A DNA stretch of 64,000 nt from Antricoccus suffuscus (GTDB lineage: Bacteria > Actinomycetota > Actinomycetes > Mycobacteriales > Antricoccaceae). How positions within the stretch are numbered: position 1 is the first letter of the stretch; each line of letters begins with the position of its first letter. A program made the translations under genes and the position numbers. The stretch lies in NCBI RefSeq assembly GCF_003003235.1, contig NZ_PVUE01000017.1, positions 1 through 64,000 of the forward strand. Reading direction: 5' to 3'. The notes beneath the pieces are model-generated. The model saw nothing but the letters and a program-made list of their open reading frames with translations, searched no databases and had not been told where the DNA came from. Positions 52,610-61,024 of this stretch are shown piece by piece.

Positions 52610-53269
52610 CTAGCTGTTGCCGACCAGTCCGGAGAGCTTGCGATAAGGCACGACCGTGTCGATCAGACCGTAGGCTTTGGCCTCTTCTGCGGAGAAAATC
52701 TTGTCCCGCTCGATGTCGTTGCGGATCGTCTCGATGTCCTGCCCCGTGTGCCGGGCCAGCATCTCCTCGAGCATCACGCGCATCCGGCCGATCTCGTTGG
52801 CCTGAATCTCCAGATCCGAGACGTAGCCTTCGCCCCCGCCAGACGGCTGATGGATCAGGATCCGCGAGTTCGGGGTCGCGCCGCGCTTGCCCGGCGTACC
52901 GGCCGCCGCGAGCACCGCCGCGGCCGAGGCAGCCTGGCCAAGGACGAAGGTCTGGATGTCGCAGTGCACGAACTGCATCGTGTCGTAGATCGCCGTCAGA
53001 GCGGTAAACGAGCCGCCCGGCGAGTTGATGTACATCGTGATGTCGCGGTCCGGATCGTCCGATTCCAGCGTCAACAGCTGAGCCATCACGTCGTTGGCCG
53101 ACGCGTCATCGACCTGTACGCCGAGGAAGATGATGCGTTCCTCGAACAGCTTGTTGTAGGGGTTGGACTCCTTGACGCCGTACGACGTGCGCTCCACGAA
53201 CGACGGCAGGATGTATCGGCTCTCGGGCATCGAATGGCCCAACTTGCTATTCATATCGTACTGAGTCAT
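52610..53269 (-). CDS. clpP2: ATP-dependent Clp protease proteolytic subunit 2
   Basis: A 219-residue ClpP. The catalytic triad is Ser115 (GQAASAAAV), His140 (ILIHQPSGG) and Asp189 (ERDKIF). The longer N-terminus and the GQAASAA form mark it as the ClpP2 paralogue of actinobacteria, which forms a mixed barrel with ClpP1. It lies 14 bp after clpP1 in the same operon. Confidence 0.97.
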   Translation of the reverse strand: MTQYDMNSKLGHSMPESRYILPSFVERTSYGVKESNPYNKLFEERIIFLGVQVDDASANDVMAQLLTLESDDPDRDITMYINSPGGSFTALTAIYDTMQFVHCDIQTFVLGQAASAAAVLAAAGTPGKRGATPNSRILIHQPSGGGEGYVSDLEIQANEIGRMRVMLEEMLARHTGQDIETIRNDIERDKIFSAEEAKAYGLIDTVVPYRKLSGLVGNS

Positions 53270-53283
53270 GTTGTCGTCTTTCT

Positions 53284-53919
53284 CTAGCGACGTCCGCCGG
53301 ACGGAAGTTGTTCGGCGCGGGACACGATGTGGTCGACGAAGCCGTATTCTTGGGCCTCTTGCGCCGTGAACCAGCGGTCGCGCTCGGCGTCTTCGGTGAT
53401 CTTCTCGACCGACTGTCCGGTCTGTTCGGCGATGAGCTCGGCCATCTCCTTCTTGGTGCGCTTGAACAGGTCGGCCTGGATCCGGATGTCCGACGCCGTG
53501 CCCTGCACACCGGCGGACGGCTGGTGCATCATGATCCGCGCGTGGGGCAGGGCGTAGCGCTTGCCCTTGGTCCCGGCCGAGAGCAGGAACTGCCCCATCG
53601 ATGCGGACAGCCCCATGGAGTACGTCGCCACGTCACATTCGATGAACTGCATCGTGTCGTAGATCGCCATGCCCGCGGTGACCGAACCGCCGGGCGAGTT
53701 GATGTAGAGATGGATGTCCTTGTCCGGCTCCTCAGCGGCCAGCAGCAGCATCTGCGCGGCGAGCTGGTTGGCGACATCATCGACCACGGCCGAGCCGAGG
53801 AACATGATGCGTTCACGCATCAGGCGCTCGTAGACCGAGTCGGAGAGGTTCATGCCGTTAGCGGCGGAGGCCATTGATGGCACCGACCGCTGTGGTTCGT
53901 TGGTAAATGGAGAACTCAC
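53284..53919 (-). CDS. clpP1: ATP-dependent Clp protease proteolytic subunit 1
   Basis: A 211-residue ClpP. The triad is Ser107 (MGLSASMGQ), His132 (IMMHQPSAG) and Asp181 (AERDRWF). [20 protein letters not shown] is the substrate-groove region. The start is GTG 53919, preceded by a purine-rich AGGCAGGA; ATG-like codons further upstream add ten residues without support. It lies 160 bp downstream of tig, after a terminator-like hairpin. Confidence 0.95.
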   Translation of the reverse strand: MSSPFTNEPQRSVPSMASAANGMNLSDSVYERLMRERIMFLGSAVVDDVANQLAAQMLLLAAEEPDKDIHLYINSPGGSVTAGMAIYDTMQFIECDVATYSMGLSASMGQFLLSAGTKGKRYALPHARIMMHQPSAGVQGTASDIRIQADLFKRTKKEMAELIAEQTGQSVEKITEDAERDRWFTAQEAQEYGFVDHIVSRAEQLPSGGRR

Positions 53920-54012
53920 GTATTCCTGCCTTCCGCGGGTATGAGTCACGTGCTGAGAATCAAGCTGATTATTTGATCTGCTAGGACATTAACGCGCTTT
54001 GCTACGCAAAGA

Positions 54013-54061
54013 GTCCCGAGAACGCCGTCGTTCGCTATCAGCGCACGAGCATTCTCGGGAC
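54013..54061 (-). terminator. Hairpin terminator after tig
   Basis: GTCCCGAGAA (54013-54022) and TTCTCGGGAC (54052-54061) form a perfect 10-bp stem, and the interior contains a smaller TCGT/ACGA plus GCGCT/AGCG hairpin. The leftward transcript continues TCTTTGCG after the stem. It probably separates tig from clpP1P2. Confidence 0.72.
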
Positions 54062-54079
54062 CCTTGTCGGCTACGCGGA

Positions 54080-55552
54080 CTACTTGTCCTCGGTGGTGGT
54101 CGGAATCTCGGCGCTCACCGCGGAGGCGTCGGCACTCTGCGGTACGTCGTCGGTCGGATCAGCATCAACGCTTTCGGCGTCCACGACCTCTGCCCCGTCA
54201 TCACCCACGTTGACCGTCTGGCCGAGCGACTTGGCCGCTTCGGCCTGGATTGCGTCGAGGTCGAGCACCTTGCCGGACTCTTCCTTCACGGTGGCGCCCT
54301 CGAGGATCTGCGCGAGCGCCTTGTTGCGGCGTACATCCGAGACCAGCGCGCCGACCTGATTGGCCTTCGCGATCTCGTCGGCGAACTCCTGCGGCGCCAT
54401 CTGGTAGCGCTGCGCCTGCTGCACGAGGTACTGCGTCAGCTCGTTGTCGTCGACACCGATCTCTTCTTTGTCCGCGATCGTGTCGAGCAGCAGCTGGGCG
54501 CGCAGCGACTTCTCGGCGTTCTCCTTGGTTTCCGCGTCGAACTCCTCGCGAGTCTTGCCCTGCTCGTCGATCCACTTGTTGAGCGCTTCTTCGTTGTGAT
54601 CGAACGAATGCACCGCGTCGTGCTCACGGGCCTCGACCTCGGCCTTGAGAGCCGCCTCGGGAAGGTCAAACTCGACCTTCTCCAGCAGCGCCTCGACGAC
54701 CTTGTCGCGTGCCGCACCAATCCGCTGGAAGTCCTTGACCCGCTCTAGCCGAGTGCGCAGATCGGCCTTCAGCTCGTCCAGCGTGTCGAACTCGCTCGCA
54801 AGCTGCGCAAAGTCATCATCGACCTCGGGGAGCTCTTTCTCCTTGATCGACTTGACCGTCACGGTCACCTCTGACTCTTCACCGGCCTTGTCGCCCGCGA
54901 CGAGGGAGGTCGTGAAGGTCTTCTCCTCGTCCACGGACAAGCCGATCAGTGCCTCGTCGATGCCCTCGACAAGCTGGCCGCTACCGATCTCATAGGAGAG
55001 GCCGCTGGCCGAGCCGCCCTCGACCTCTTCGCCGTCAAGCTTGGCGATCAGGTCGATCGAGACGAAGTCGCCGTCCTGCGCGGCGCGCTTGACGCCGGTC
55101 AGCGTGCTGAATCGGTCGCGCAACGACTCGACCTGCTCGTCGACCTCGGAGTCCTCGACCGCGACGTCGTCAACGGTGACCTCGACGGAGGAGTAGTCCG
55201 GGATCTCGATCTCGGGGCGCACGTCGACCTCGGCGGTGAACTTGAACTCGTTGTCTCCGACCTCGTCGACCGCGACTTCAGGCTGCCCGAGCGGGTGTAG
55301 CTCCGCCTCCTGCATCGCCTCGGTGTATTTGTCGGGCAACGCGGAGTTGATGACCTCGTCGAGGACGGCGCCGCGCCCGAGGCGCTGCTCGAGGACTCGC
55401 GGCGGAACCTTGCCCGGGCGGAAACCTGGCACGCGGACCTGCGAACCCAGTTTCTTGTATGCCGCGTCGAAGCTGTCCTTGATTTCATCGAAGGTTACTT
55501 CGACGGCCAGCTTTACCCGAGTGGAGCTCAGGTGGTCGACGGTGCTTTTCAC
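54080..55552 (-). CDS. tig: Trigger factor
   Basis: A 490-residue ribosome-bound chaperone and peptidyl-prolyl isomerase. The ribosome-binding signature is GFRPGKVPPRVLEQRLG (about 43-59). The FKBP domain follows at about 150-240 (AAQDGDFVSIDL), and the C-terminal helical domain to about 425. A Glu/Asp/Val-rich acidic tail ends the protein, as in actinobacteria. GTG 55552 has AGGAG seven bases upstream. It heads the tig-clpP1-clpP2-clpX group. Confidence 0.97.
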   Translation of the reverse strand: MKSTVDHLSSTRVKLAVEVTFDEIKDSFDAAYKKLGSQVRVPGFRPGKVPPRVLEQRLGRGAVLDEVINSALPDKYTEAMQEAELHPLGQPEVAVDEVGDNEFKFTAEVDVRPEIEIPDYSSVEVTVDDVAVEDSEVDEQVESLRDRFSTLTGVKRAAQDGDFVSIDLIAKLDGEEVEGGSASGLSYEIGSGQLVEGIDEALIGLSVDEEKTFTTSLVAGDKAGEESEVTVTVKSIKEKELPEVDDDFAQLASEFDTLDELKADLRTRLERVKDFQRIGAARDKVVEALLEKVEFDLPEAALKAEVEAREHDAVHSFDHNEEALNKWIDEQGKTREEFDAETKENAEKSLRAQLLLDTIADKEEIGVDDNELTQYLVQQAQRYQMAPQEFADEIAKANQVGALVSDVRRNKALAQILEGATVKEESGKVLDLDAIQAEAAKSLGQTVNVGDDGAEVVDAESVDADPTDDVPQSADASAVSAEIPTTTEDK

Positions 55553-55748
55553 AGGGTGTCTCCTAGGGGTTGTGCGCAGCGGTCGTGTACTGATTGGTTA
55601 GACATGCTGGTTCGTGTTGAGATGATGCGAATGACAATCGGACGAGCGAGCCGCCACGCGCACGGCAAAATGCACACTTTCAGCAGTGCTCGACCGCCGA
55701 GTCTATGTGTTAACACCCGACGTTGAACAAGAGAGGTCGTCACAGATT

Positions 55749-56510
55749 ATGTGTTTTGCGCCCGATGCCACCCCGCCGCCCCTGCCCAGTGGTGCCCAGC
55801 CGATCCCCGGCGAGGACCTCAGACTGACCTCGACGGACGGTACGTCGTACCTTGCCTACCAGGCGAAGGCCGCTAGCCCGACCGGCTCTGCGGTGGTGAT
55901 TCTTCCTGATGTGCGCGGGCTTTTCGGCTTCTACAAGAACCTCGCGTCGTACTTCGCCGCCGCCGGCATCGACGCAATCGCGATCGACTATTTCGCCCGT
56001 ACGGCGCCCGACGACAATCGCGCAGGCGAGTTCGACCCCTGGCCCCATGTGCGCCAAACCACCACACCGACGGTGCGTGCCGACATCGCCGCGGCTAAGG
56101 CCCACATCAGCGAACTGCCCCACGTCACGTCCGTCTTCCCGGTCGGATTCTGTTTCGGCGGCGGGCACGCGTTCGCTCTGGCCGCCGCCGGTATGGGGTT
56201 CGCGGGGGTCGTCGGCCTCTACGGTCGCCCGTACGCCAACTCACAGGACAGCCCGAGCGCCATCGAGGTCACCGACCAGATGGACTGCCCGCTGCAAGGA
56301 TTCTTCGGCGGCGCGGATGCCGGCATCCCGGTAGACCTAGTTGGCGAGTTCGACGACGTACTCACCGACTCCAAGGTGCCGCACGAGATCAAGATTTACG
56401 ACGGCGCGCCGCACAGTTACTTCGACCGCTCGTCGGCCGAGTGGGACGACATCTGCCAGGACACCTGGACGCGGATGCTCAACTTCATCTCGACGAACAC
56501 CGCCGCCTAG
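55749..56510 (+). CDS. Dienelactone hydrolase-family protein
   Basis: A 253-residue alpha/beta hydrolase of the DLH family. The nucleophile is Cys in VGFCFGGGHAFAL, the acid Asp is in FFGGADAGIP, and the His is in YDGAPHSYFD, so the DLH Cys-Asp-His triad is complete. ATG 55749 (MCFAPDA) is used. It is divergent from tig across a 196-bp gap (55553-55748) that holds no other gene. No chlorocatechol genes are nearby, so a general esterase or thioesterase role is possible. Confidence 0.88.
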   Translation: MCFAPDATPPPLPSGAQPIPGEDLRLTSTDGTSYLAYQAKAASPTGSAVVILPDVRGLFGFYKNLASYFAAAGIDAIAIDYFARTAPDDNRAGEFDPWPHVRQTTTPTVRADIAAAKAHISELPHVTSVFPVGFCFGGGHAFALAAAGMGFAGVVGLYGRPYANSQDSPSAIEVTDQMDCPLQGFFGGADAGIPVDLVGEFDDVLTDSKVPHEIKIYDGAPHSYFDRSSAEWDDICQDTWTRMLNFISTNTAA

Positions 56511-56514
56511 CGCG

Positions 56515-57567
56515 TCAGGTCGGTTCCTCCAACACCACCCGTACGCCGAGCAGTCGCACCGGCCGGTCGAGGTCGAATCGCTCAAGGACGCGCAGCGCGC
56601 CGCGGCGTACGTCCTCCGGGTCGGTGGTCGGGGCTGGAAGCTTCCCGGTCTTGGTTCGGGTGAAGAACGATGCGGTGCGCACGGTCACGCCGACATGCGT
56701 AGCGACGCGGCCGTCCCTGAAGGCCTCGGCCGCCACCTCGCTCGCGATCTCGGTGACGTGCGCTTCGATGTCGTCACGTTCGGTGAGGTCGACCGGAAAA
56801 GTGGTTTGCTTGCTGGTCGACTTCGCCACCCGTGGCTCGGTCTCGATCCGCGTGTCAAAGCCACCCTTGGCGAGTTGCGTGAGGTTCGGTCCGATCGTCG
56901 GGCCGAACCACTGGGCCAACGCCCGTGGATCTGCGCTGGCGAGTTCGGCCACGGTCTTCAGGTCGTGAGCGGCGAGCTTGGCTGCCGTCCGCGTGCCTAT
57001 CCCCCATAACTCTCTCGTCTGCCGCTCACCCATGATTGGCATCCAGTTCGCCGCCGTCAGCTGGTAGACGCCGCCGGGTTTCGCGAAACCGGTCGCCATC
57101 TTCGCCCGCTCCTTGGTGTCCCCGATCCCCACCGCACAAGACAATTCCGTGCGTTCGAGGACCCGCGCTCGGATGTCGTTAGCGAGCCCGACCGGGTCAT
57201 CGGTCGTCGCACCGACGAACGCCTCATCCCAGCCCCAGACCTCGACCGGAAGCTCGAAACTGCGCAACGTGTCCATCACCTCTTCGGAGGCTGCGTCGTA
57301 CGCCGAGTGGTCGGCCGCAAGGAATACCGCTTCCGGGCACTTGCGGTACGCCGCCCGTAGCGGCATTCCGGAGTGCACGCCGTACTCGCGCGCCTCGTAC
57401 GACGCGGTGGCGACGACCTGCCTGGCCTGAGTCGGATCGCCGGACCCGCCGACCACGACTGGTAGCCCGCGCAGCTCGGGCCGCCGCCGGATCTCCACCG
57501 CTGCGACGTACTGGTCGAGATCGACGTGCAGGATCCAAGCCTGCATCTGCGGAGCGTCTTCGGTCAC
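56515..57567 (-). CDS. Y-family DNA polymerase, DinB2 type
   Basis: A 350-residue translesion polymerase. The palm motifs are HVDLDQYVAAVE (about 14-25, first metal Asp16) and WGWDEAFVGA (Asp114-Glu115). TKERAKMATGFAKPGG and GIGTRTAAKLA (helix-hairpin-helix) follow, then a little-finger domain. DLDQ and WGWDE are the DinB2 forms, not the DMDAFF/SIDEA of ordinary DinB. The residue at the steric-gate position, Phe/Tyr in most DinB proteins and Leu14 in M. smegmatis DinB2, is Val21. No C-terminal beta-clamp motif is obvious, as in DinB2. Confidence 0.9.
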   Translation of the reverse strand: MTEDAPQMQAWILHVDLDQYVAAVEIRRRPELRGLPVVVGGSGDPTQARQVVATASYEAREYGVHSGMPLRAAYRKCPEAVFLAADHSAYDAASEEVMDTLRSFELPVEVWGWDEAFVGATTDDPVGLANDIRARVLERTELSCAVGIGDTKERAKMATGFAKPGGVYQLTAANWMPIMGERQTRELWGIGTRTAAKLAAHDLKTVAELASADPRALAQWFGPTIGPNLTQLAKGGFDTRIETEPRVAKSTSKQTTFPVDLTERDDIEAHVTEIASEVAAEAFRDGRVATHVGVTVRTASFFTRTKTGKLPAPTTDPEDVRRGALRVLERFDLDRPVRLLGVRVVLEEPT

Positions 57568-57696
57568 CTAGTAAGCGTCTCACTCGCACCGAATCAACGG
57601 TCGGACTCGCAGCACAAATTGACCCCGACCCATATCGCGGATTCGCAGTCGACAACTCGATAGGCTGAATTCACACGCGATCGACAGGAGGCTGAC

Positions 57697-58383
57697 GTGG
57701 CTCAGACGACAGCGGCCGGGACGACGGTCGGCGAAGTGATGGCCGAGCTGGCCGAGCTCGAAGACCCGAGGGTCCGCGAGGTCAACGCCAGACACGGTGA
57801 CGACCACGGGGTAAACCTCACCAAGCTGCGCACGGTCGGCAAACGGCTGAAAATCCAACACGACCTTGCCCGCGAGCTGTGGGAGACCGGTGATACTTCG
57901 GCACGACTGTTAGCAATTCTGATCTGTCGTCCGAAGGCGTTCGCACGTGATGAGTTAGATGCGATGCTGCGCCAAGCGCGCACTCCTAAAGTGCATGACT
58001 GGCTCGTGAACTACGTGGTGAAGAAGAGTCCGCATGCCGAGCAGTTGCGCCTGGCCTGGTCCACGGACGTCGATCCGGTCGTCGCGAGCGCCGGCTGGGC
58101 GCTGACCACCGAACGTGTCGCGAAAAGTCCCGAGGGTCTCGACCTCTCAGCTCTGCTCGACATCATCGAGGCGCAGATGAAGGACGCCCCGAGTCGCCTG
58201 CAGTGGGCGATGAACCATTGCCTGGCGCAGATCGGGATCGACCATCCAGAGCACCGCGCTCGCGCCATCGACATCGGTGAGCGCCTGGAGGTGCTCAAGG
58301 ATTACCCGACGCCACCCAACTGCACCTCGCCGTTCGCTCCCATCTGGATCACAGAGATAGTGAACCGAAAGAGCGGTAAGTAG
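57697..58383 (+). CDS. AlkD-like DNA alkylation repair protein
   Basis: A 228-residue HEAT-like-repeat protein of the DNA alkylation repair family (AlkD/COG4912). Features are GVNLTKLRTVGKRLKIQHDL, LARELWETGDTSARLLAIL, then HDWLVNYVVKK and CLAQIGIDHPEHRARAIDIG. The catalytic acid and Trp/Arg set of AlkD cannot be placed with confidence. GTG 57697 has AGGAGG five bases upstream. It is divergent from the DinB2-type polymerase across about 130 bp, so two DNA-damage genes share a promoter region. Confidence 0.8.
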   Translation: MAQTTAAGTTVGEVMAELAELEDPRVREVNARHGDDHGVNLTKLRTVGKRLKIQHDLARELWETGDTSARLLAILICRPKAFARDELDAMLRQARTPKVHDWLVNYVVKKSPHAEQLRLAWSTDVDPVVASAGWALTTERVAKSPEGLDLSALLDIIEAQMKDAPSRLQWAMNHCLAQIGIDHPEHRARAIDIGERLEVLKDYPTPPNCTSPFAPIWITEIVNRKSGK

Positions 58384-58405
58384 ACGAGTCGACGCATTCG
58401 CTGAT

Positions 58406-58451
58406 TGTGTGGAAGATCGACGTACGCATGCGTACGCCGATCTTCCACACA
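58406..58451. terminator. 46-bp hairpin, likely bidirectional terminator
   Basis: TGTGTGGAAGATCG (58406-58419) pairs perfectly with CGATCTTCCACACA (58438-58451). The interior holds the 16-bp palindrome CGTACGCATGCGTACG (58421-58436), so nearly the whole element can fold. It lies between the convergent AlkD-like gene and tRNA-Pro. No T-run follows on either side, as is common for actinobacterial terminators. Confidence 0.8.
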
Positions 58452-58455
58452 GTCG

Positions 58456-58532
58456 TGGTCGGGGTGACAGGATTCGAACCTGCGACCCTTCGGTCCCAAA
58501 CCGAATGCGCTACCAAGCTGCGCTACACCCCG
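58456..58532 (-). tRNA. tRNA-Pro (anticodon UGG)
   Basis: Reading leftward, the acceptor arm CGGGGTG pairs with CACCCCG, with discriminator A at 58459. The anticodon loop is TTTGGGA, giving TGG, and the T arm has GGTTCGAATCC. CCA is encoded at 58458-58456. All arms fold. Confidence 0.96.
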
Positions 58533-58696
58533 ATGACCGACGCATTAGTGTAACCGGGCGTCAGACCCGCTAACGCGCAGACCCATCGCCGCGCTGCGCA
58601 TCGCCTTCATAGTGGGCGAACCCGAATTACAACGCTCAAATTTGCACAAGGTAGAGTCTTGGATGCCCGACGGCCGAGACGGCTCACGCGGGCGCT
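58533..58696. promoter_or_regulatory. Divergent promoter region of tRNA-Pro and tRNA-Gly
   Basis: No gene lies between the two divergent tRNAs. TACACT on the minus strand (58552-58547) is a fair -10 box for tRNA-Pro. On the plus strand TTACAA (58627-58632) and TAGAGT (58652-58657), 19 bp apart, could serve tRNA-Gly. Both are weak guesses. Confidence 0.35.
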
Positions 58697-58770
58697 GCGG
58701 ATGTAGCTCAATGGTAGAGCCTCAGTTTTCCAAACTGATGACGCGGGTTCGATTCCCGTCATCCGCTCCA
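58697..58770 (+). tRNA. tRNA-Gly (anticodon UCC)
   Basis: The acceptor arm GCGGATG pairs with CATCCGC, discriminator T is at 58767, and CCA is encoded at 58768-58770. The anticodon stem TCAGT/ACTGA closes the loop TTTCCAA, giving TCC. The T arm has GGTTCGATTCC. All arms fold. Confidence 0.96.
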
Positions 58771-58821
58771 GTCCCGAAACCCCGCGCCGATTTGGCGCCG
58801 AAAATCCCGTCGTATTCGCGC

Positions 58822-59337
58822 TCAGTAGCGTTTGTAGATCGCGCCGAAAACGCCGACGATGGCGAGGCTCGAGGCGATCAGAAACACGTAGGCACCGATG
58901 CTTGTGCCCTCCACTCCACCGCGGACGAGGTTGACCACGAGACCGATCGACCGCAGACCGAGCACGGCCACTCCCAGGATCGCGAACGTATTCGCAAGTT
59001 CCGTGGACTTCGCAGATACGACGAGATACGGGTCGTTGCGCGTGACTCGTCCGCACACGACGCCGATCGCGATCGCGGCGGCCAGCAGCGGAGCCGATAC
59101 GAAGAACAGCGGTGAGAACAGCAGAACCATCGGTATGTTCCAGCCGATTTCGCTGTCCCCCGGCGTCCACGGCAGGCACATCGCGACGATGGCGAGAATC
59201 GCGCCGGACATCCCCAACCAGGCCCCGAGTCGCGGGGGCCGAGGCGGCCGGGGCGCCTCACCGGCTGGATCGCTCAGGTCGTACGACGCGGCATTCGAGT
59301 CCGGCACAATGGCGCGTCTGCGGCGGGGTCTGTTCAC
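58822..59337 (-). CDS. Hypothetical membrane protein
   Basis: A 171-residue protein with an Arg/Pro-rich cytoplasmic N-terminus (about 1-36) and about four hydrophobic helices (AWLGMSGAILAIVAMCLPW; VLLFSPLFFVSAPLLAAAIA; TFAILGVAVLGLRSIGLV; IGAYVFLIASSLAIVGVFGA). I recognise no family. It points toward tRNA-Gly and stands alone. The 97-bp region upstream (59338-59434) shows no gene. Confidence 0.65.
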   Translation of the reverse strand: MNRPRRRRAIVPDSNAASYDLSDPAGEAPRPPRPPRLGAWLGMSGAILAIVAMCLPWTPGDSEIGWNIPMVLLFSPLFFVSAPLLAAAIAIGVVCGRVTRNDPYLVVSAKSTELANTFAILGVAVLGLRSIGLVVNLVRGGVEGTSIGAYVFLIASSLAIVGVFGAIYKRY

Positions 59338-59434
59338 GGCCCATCCCTTCGATATCTGGATTCCTTATCCTGATATCGATCGCGCTATACCGCGAGGGGC
59401 AACCGCCTACCTGTGGATAAGCCGCAATTCGCAG

Positions 59435-60850
59435 TTACCGAGGCGCGCTCACAGGCTCAGGCTTGGCCGTCGCGGCGGACTGCGGCGTACCCGGGAGAAG
59501 CCGTCGGTGATCGAACGGGTTGAAGTCGGCACCCACGGCGTTGATCGCATGCCGCGCGACGACCTGCTGTTCGGTCACGGTCCGTTCCGAACGTCCACGC
59601 CCGATGAAGCTGACAAACCAATGCAGCAACGTCGTCACTCGGTTCTTAAACCCAATGATGTAGACGAGGTGCAGCACCAGCCACATCATCCAGCCGATGA
59701 ACCCAGAGAACCGAAGCTTGCCAACGCTGACGACCGCACTGAACCGAGAGATCGTCGCCATACTCCCCTTGTCGAAGTACTTGAACGGCCGGTGCGGAGT
59801 GTCGCTGAACCGGCCAGTCGCGAGCCGCGCCATGATCGTCTTCGCGGCGTGCCGACCACCCTGGATGGCAACTTGCGCGACACCAGGCAGGTTGTCGAGC
59901 GAGATCATGTCGCCGACTACAAACACCTCGGGGTGGCCGGGAAGCGTCAGGTCGTCGTTGACCGCGATCCGTCCGGCGCGGTCGAGCTTCGCGCCGGTCT
60001 GACCAGCGAGCGTCTTGGTGAGCGCGTTTGCCTGTACGCCGGCCGCCCAAATCATGCACGACGACTCGATGCGGTAGCGACTGCCGTCGGCGCGTTCCAC
60101 CTCGAGACCGGAGCCGTCGACGTTTACCACCTTCGAGTTGAGCTGGACGATGACGCCCATCTTGGCCAGCCGCTTCATCGCCTTGTCACCGAGGTGATCG
60201 CCAAAAGCACCGAGTACGCCGGGTGCTCCGTCGAGCAGGACGATGTTTGCCCGGCTCGGGTCGATAGCGCGAAATTCCTTTGTCAGAGTGCGATGTGCGA
60301 GCTCCGCAATCTGCCCCGCCATCTCGACGCCGGTAGGCCCGGCACCGACGACAACAAACGTCAGGTACCGGTCGATCTCGACGGGATCGGTTGACAGCTC
60401 GGCCATCTCGAACGCACCGAAGATCTTGCCGCGAATCTCGAGTGCGTCGTCGATGCTCTTCATGCCTGGCGCGTTGTTCGCGAAATGGTCGTTACCGAAA
60501 TACGACTGCCCCGAACCGGCCGCCACAATCAGCGAGTCGTACGGCGTTGTGGTCGCCCGGCCCAGCTCGAACGAGGTCACCGTCCGCCCGGTCAGGTCGA
60601 CGTCGCGTACGTCGCCGAGCAAAACCCGCACGTTGCGCTGCTTACGCAGTACCTCACGTGTCGCCGGTGCTATTTCGCCCTGCGACAAGATGCCGGTCGT
60701 CACTTGGTAGAGCAGCGGCTGGAACAAGTGGTGCCCGGTGCGGCTGATGAGTGTCACGTCGACATCGGCCTTCGCGAGCTTGCGGGCCGAGAACAGCCCG
60801 CCAAAACCCGATCCGATAATCACGACGCGGTGCCGAGCGGTGGTAGTCAT
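59435..60850 (-). CDS. Type II NADH dehydrogenase (NDH-2)
   Basis: A 471-residue flavoprotein. The FAD loop is VVIIGSGFGGLFSARKL at the N-terminus, the NADH loop is LTFVVVGAGPTGVEMAGQIA (about 165-184), and VGDM near 330 binds FAD. The C-terminal region (about 375-420, GWMMWLVLHLVYIIGF) is the membrane-associated helix of NDH-2. It oxidises NADH to reduce menaquinone without pumping protons. ATG 60850 is chosen. Divergent from the Eis-type gene. Confidence 0.92.
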   Translation of the reverse strand: MTTTARHRVVIIGSGFGGLFSARKLAKADVDVTLISRTGHHLFQPLLYQVTTGILSQGEIAPATREVLRKQRNVRVLLGDVRDVDLTGRTVTSFELGRATTTPYDSLIVAAGSGQSYFGNDHFANNAPGMKSIDDALEIRGKIFGAFEMAELSTDPVEIDRYLTFVVVGAGPTGVEMAGQIAELAHRTLTKEFRAIDPSRANIVLLDGAPGVLGAFGDHLGDKAMKRLAKMGVIVQLNSKVVNVDGSGLEVERADGSRYRIESSCMIWAAGVQANALTKTLAGQTGAKLDRAGRIAVNDDLTLPGHPEVFVVGDMISLDNLPGVAQVAIQGGRHAAKTIMARLATGRFSDTPHRPFKYFDKGSMATISRFSAVVSVGKLRFSGFIGWMMWLVLHLVYIIGFKNRVTTLLHWFVSFIGRGRSERTVTEQQVVARHAINAVGADFNPFDHRRLLPGTPQSAATAKPEPVSAPR

Positions 60851-61024
60851 GACTCCAATTGTCCCCTCCTGTGCAGGCCATTCGAGGAATTCACGGTGGA
60901 TGACGCGCACCTCACATGAGTACACAACGGTATTCCGCGAGTTGCGCCAAATCGCCCTCCGGCGAGTCGCGTCTCACGCGACTGCTCGACAAATGGTTTG
61001 GCAATTCGGCGTACGGACAGCACG

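Noticed and set aside
58607-59179. Minus-strand frame crossing tRNA-Gly
   Set aside because: It runs through a tRNA gene and is out of frame with the membrane protein gene.
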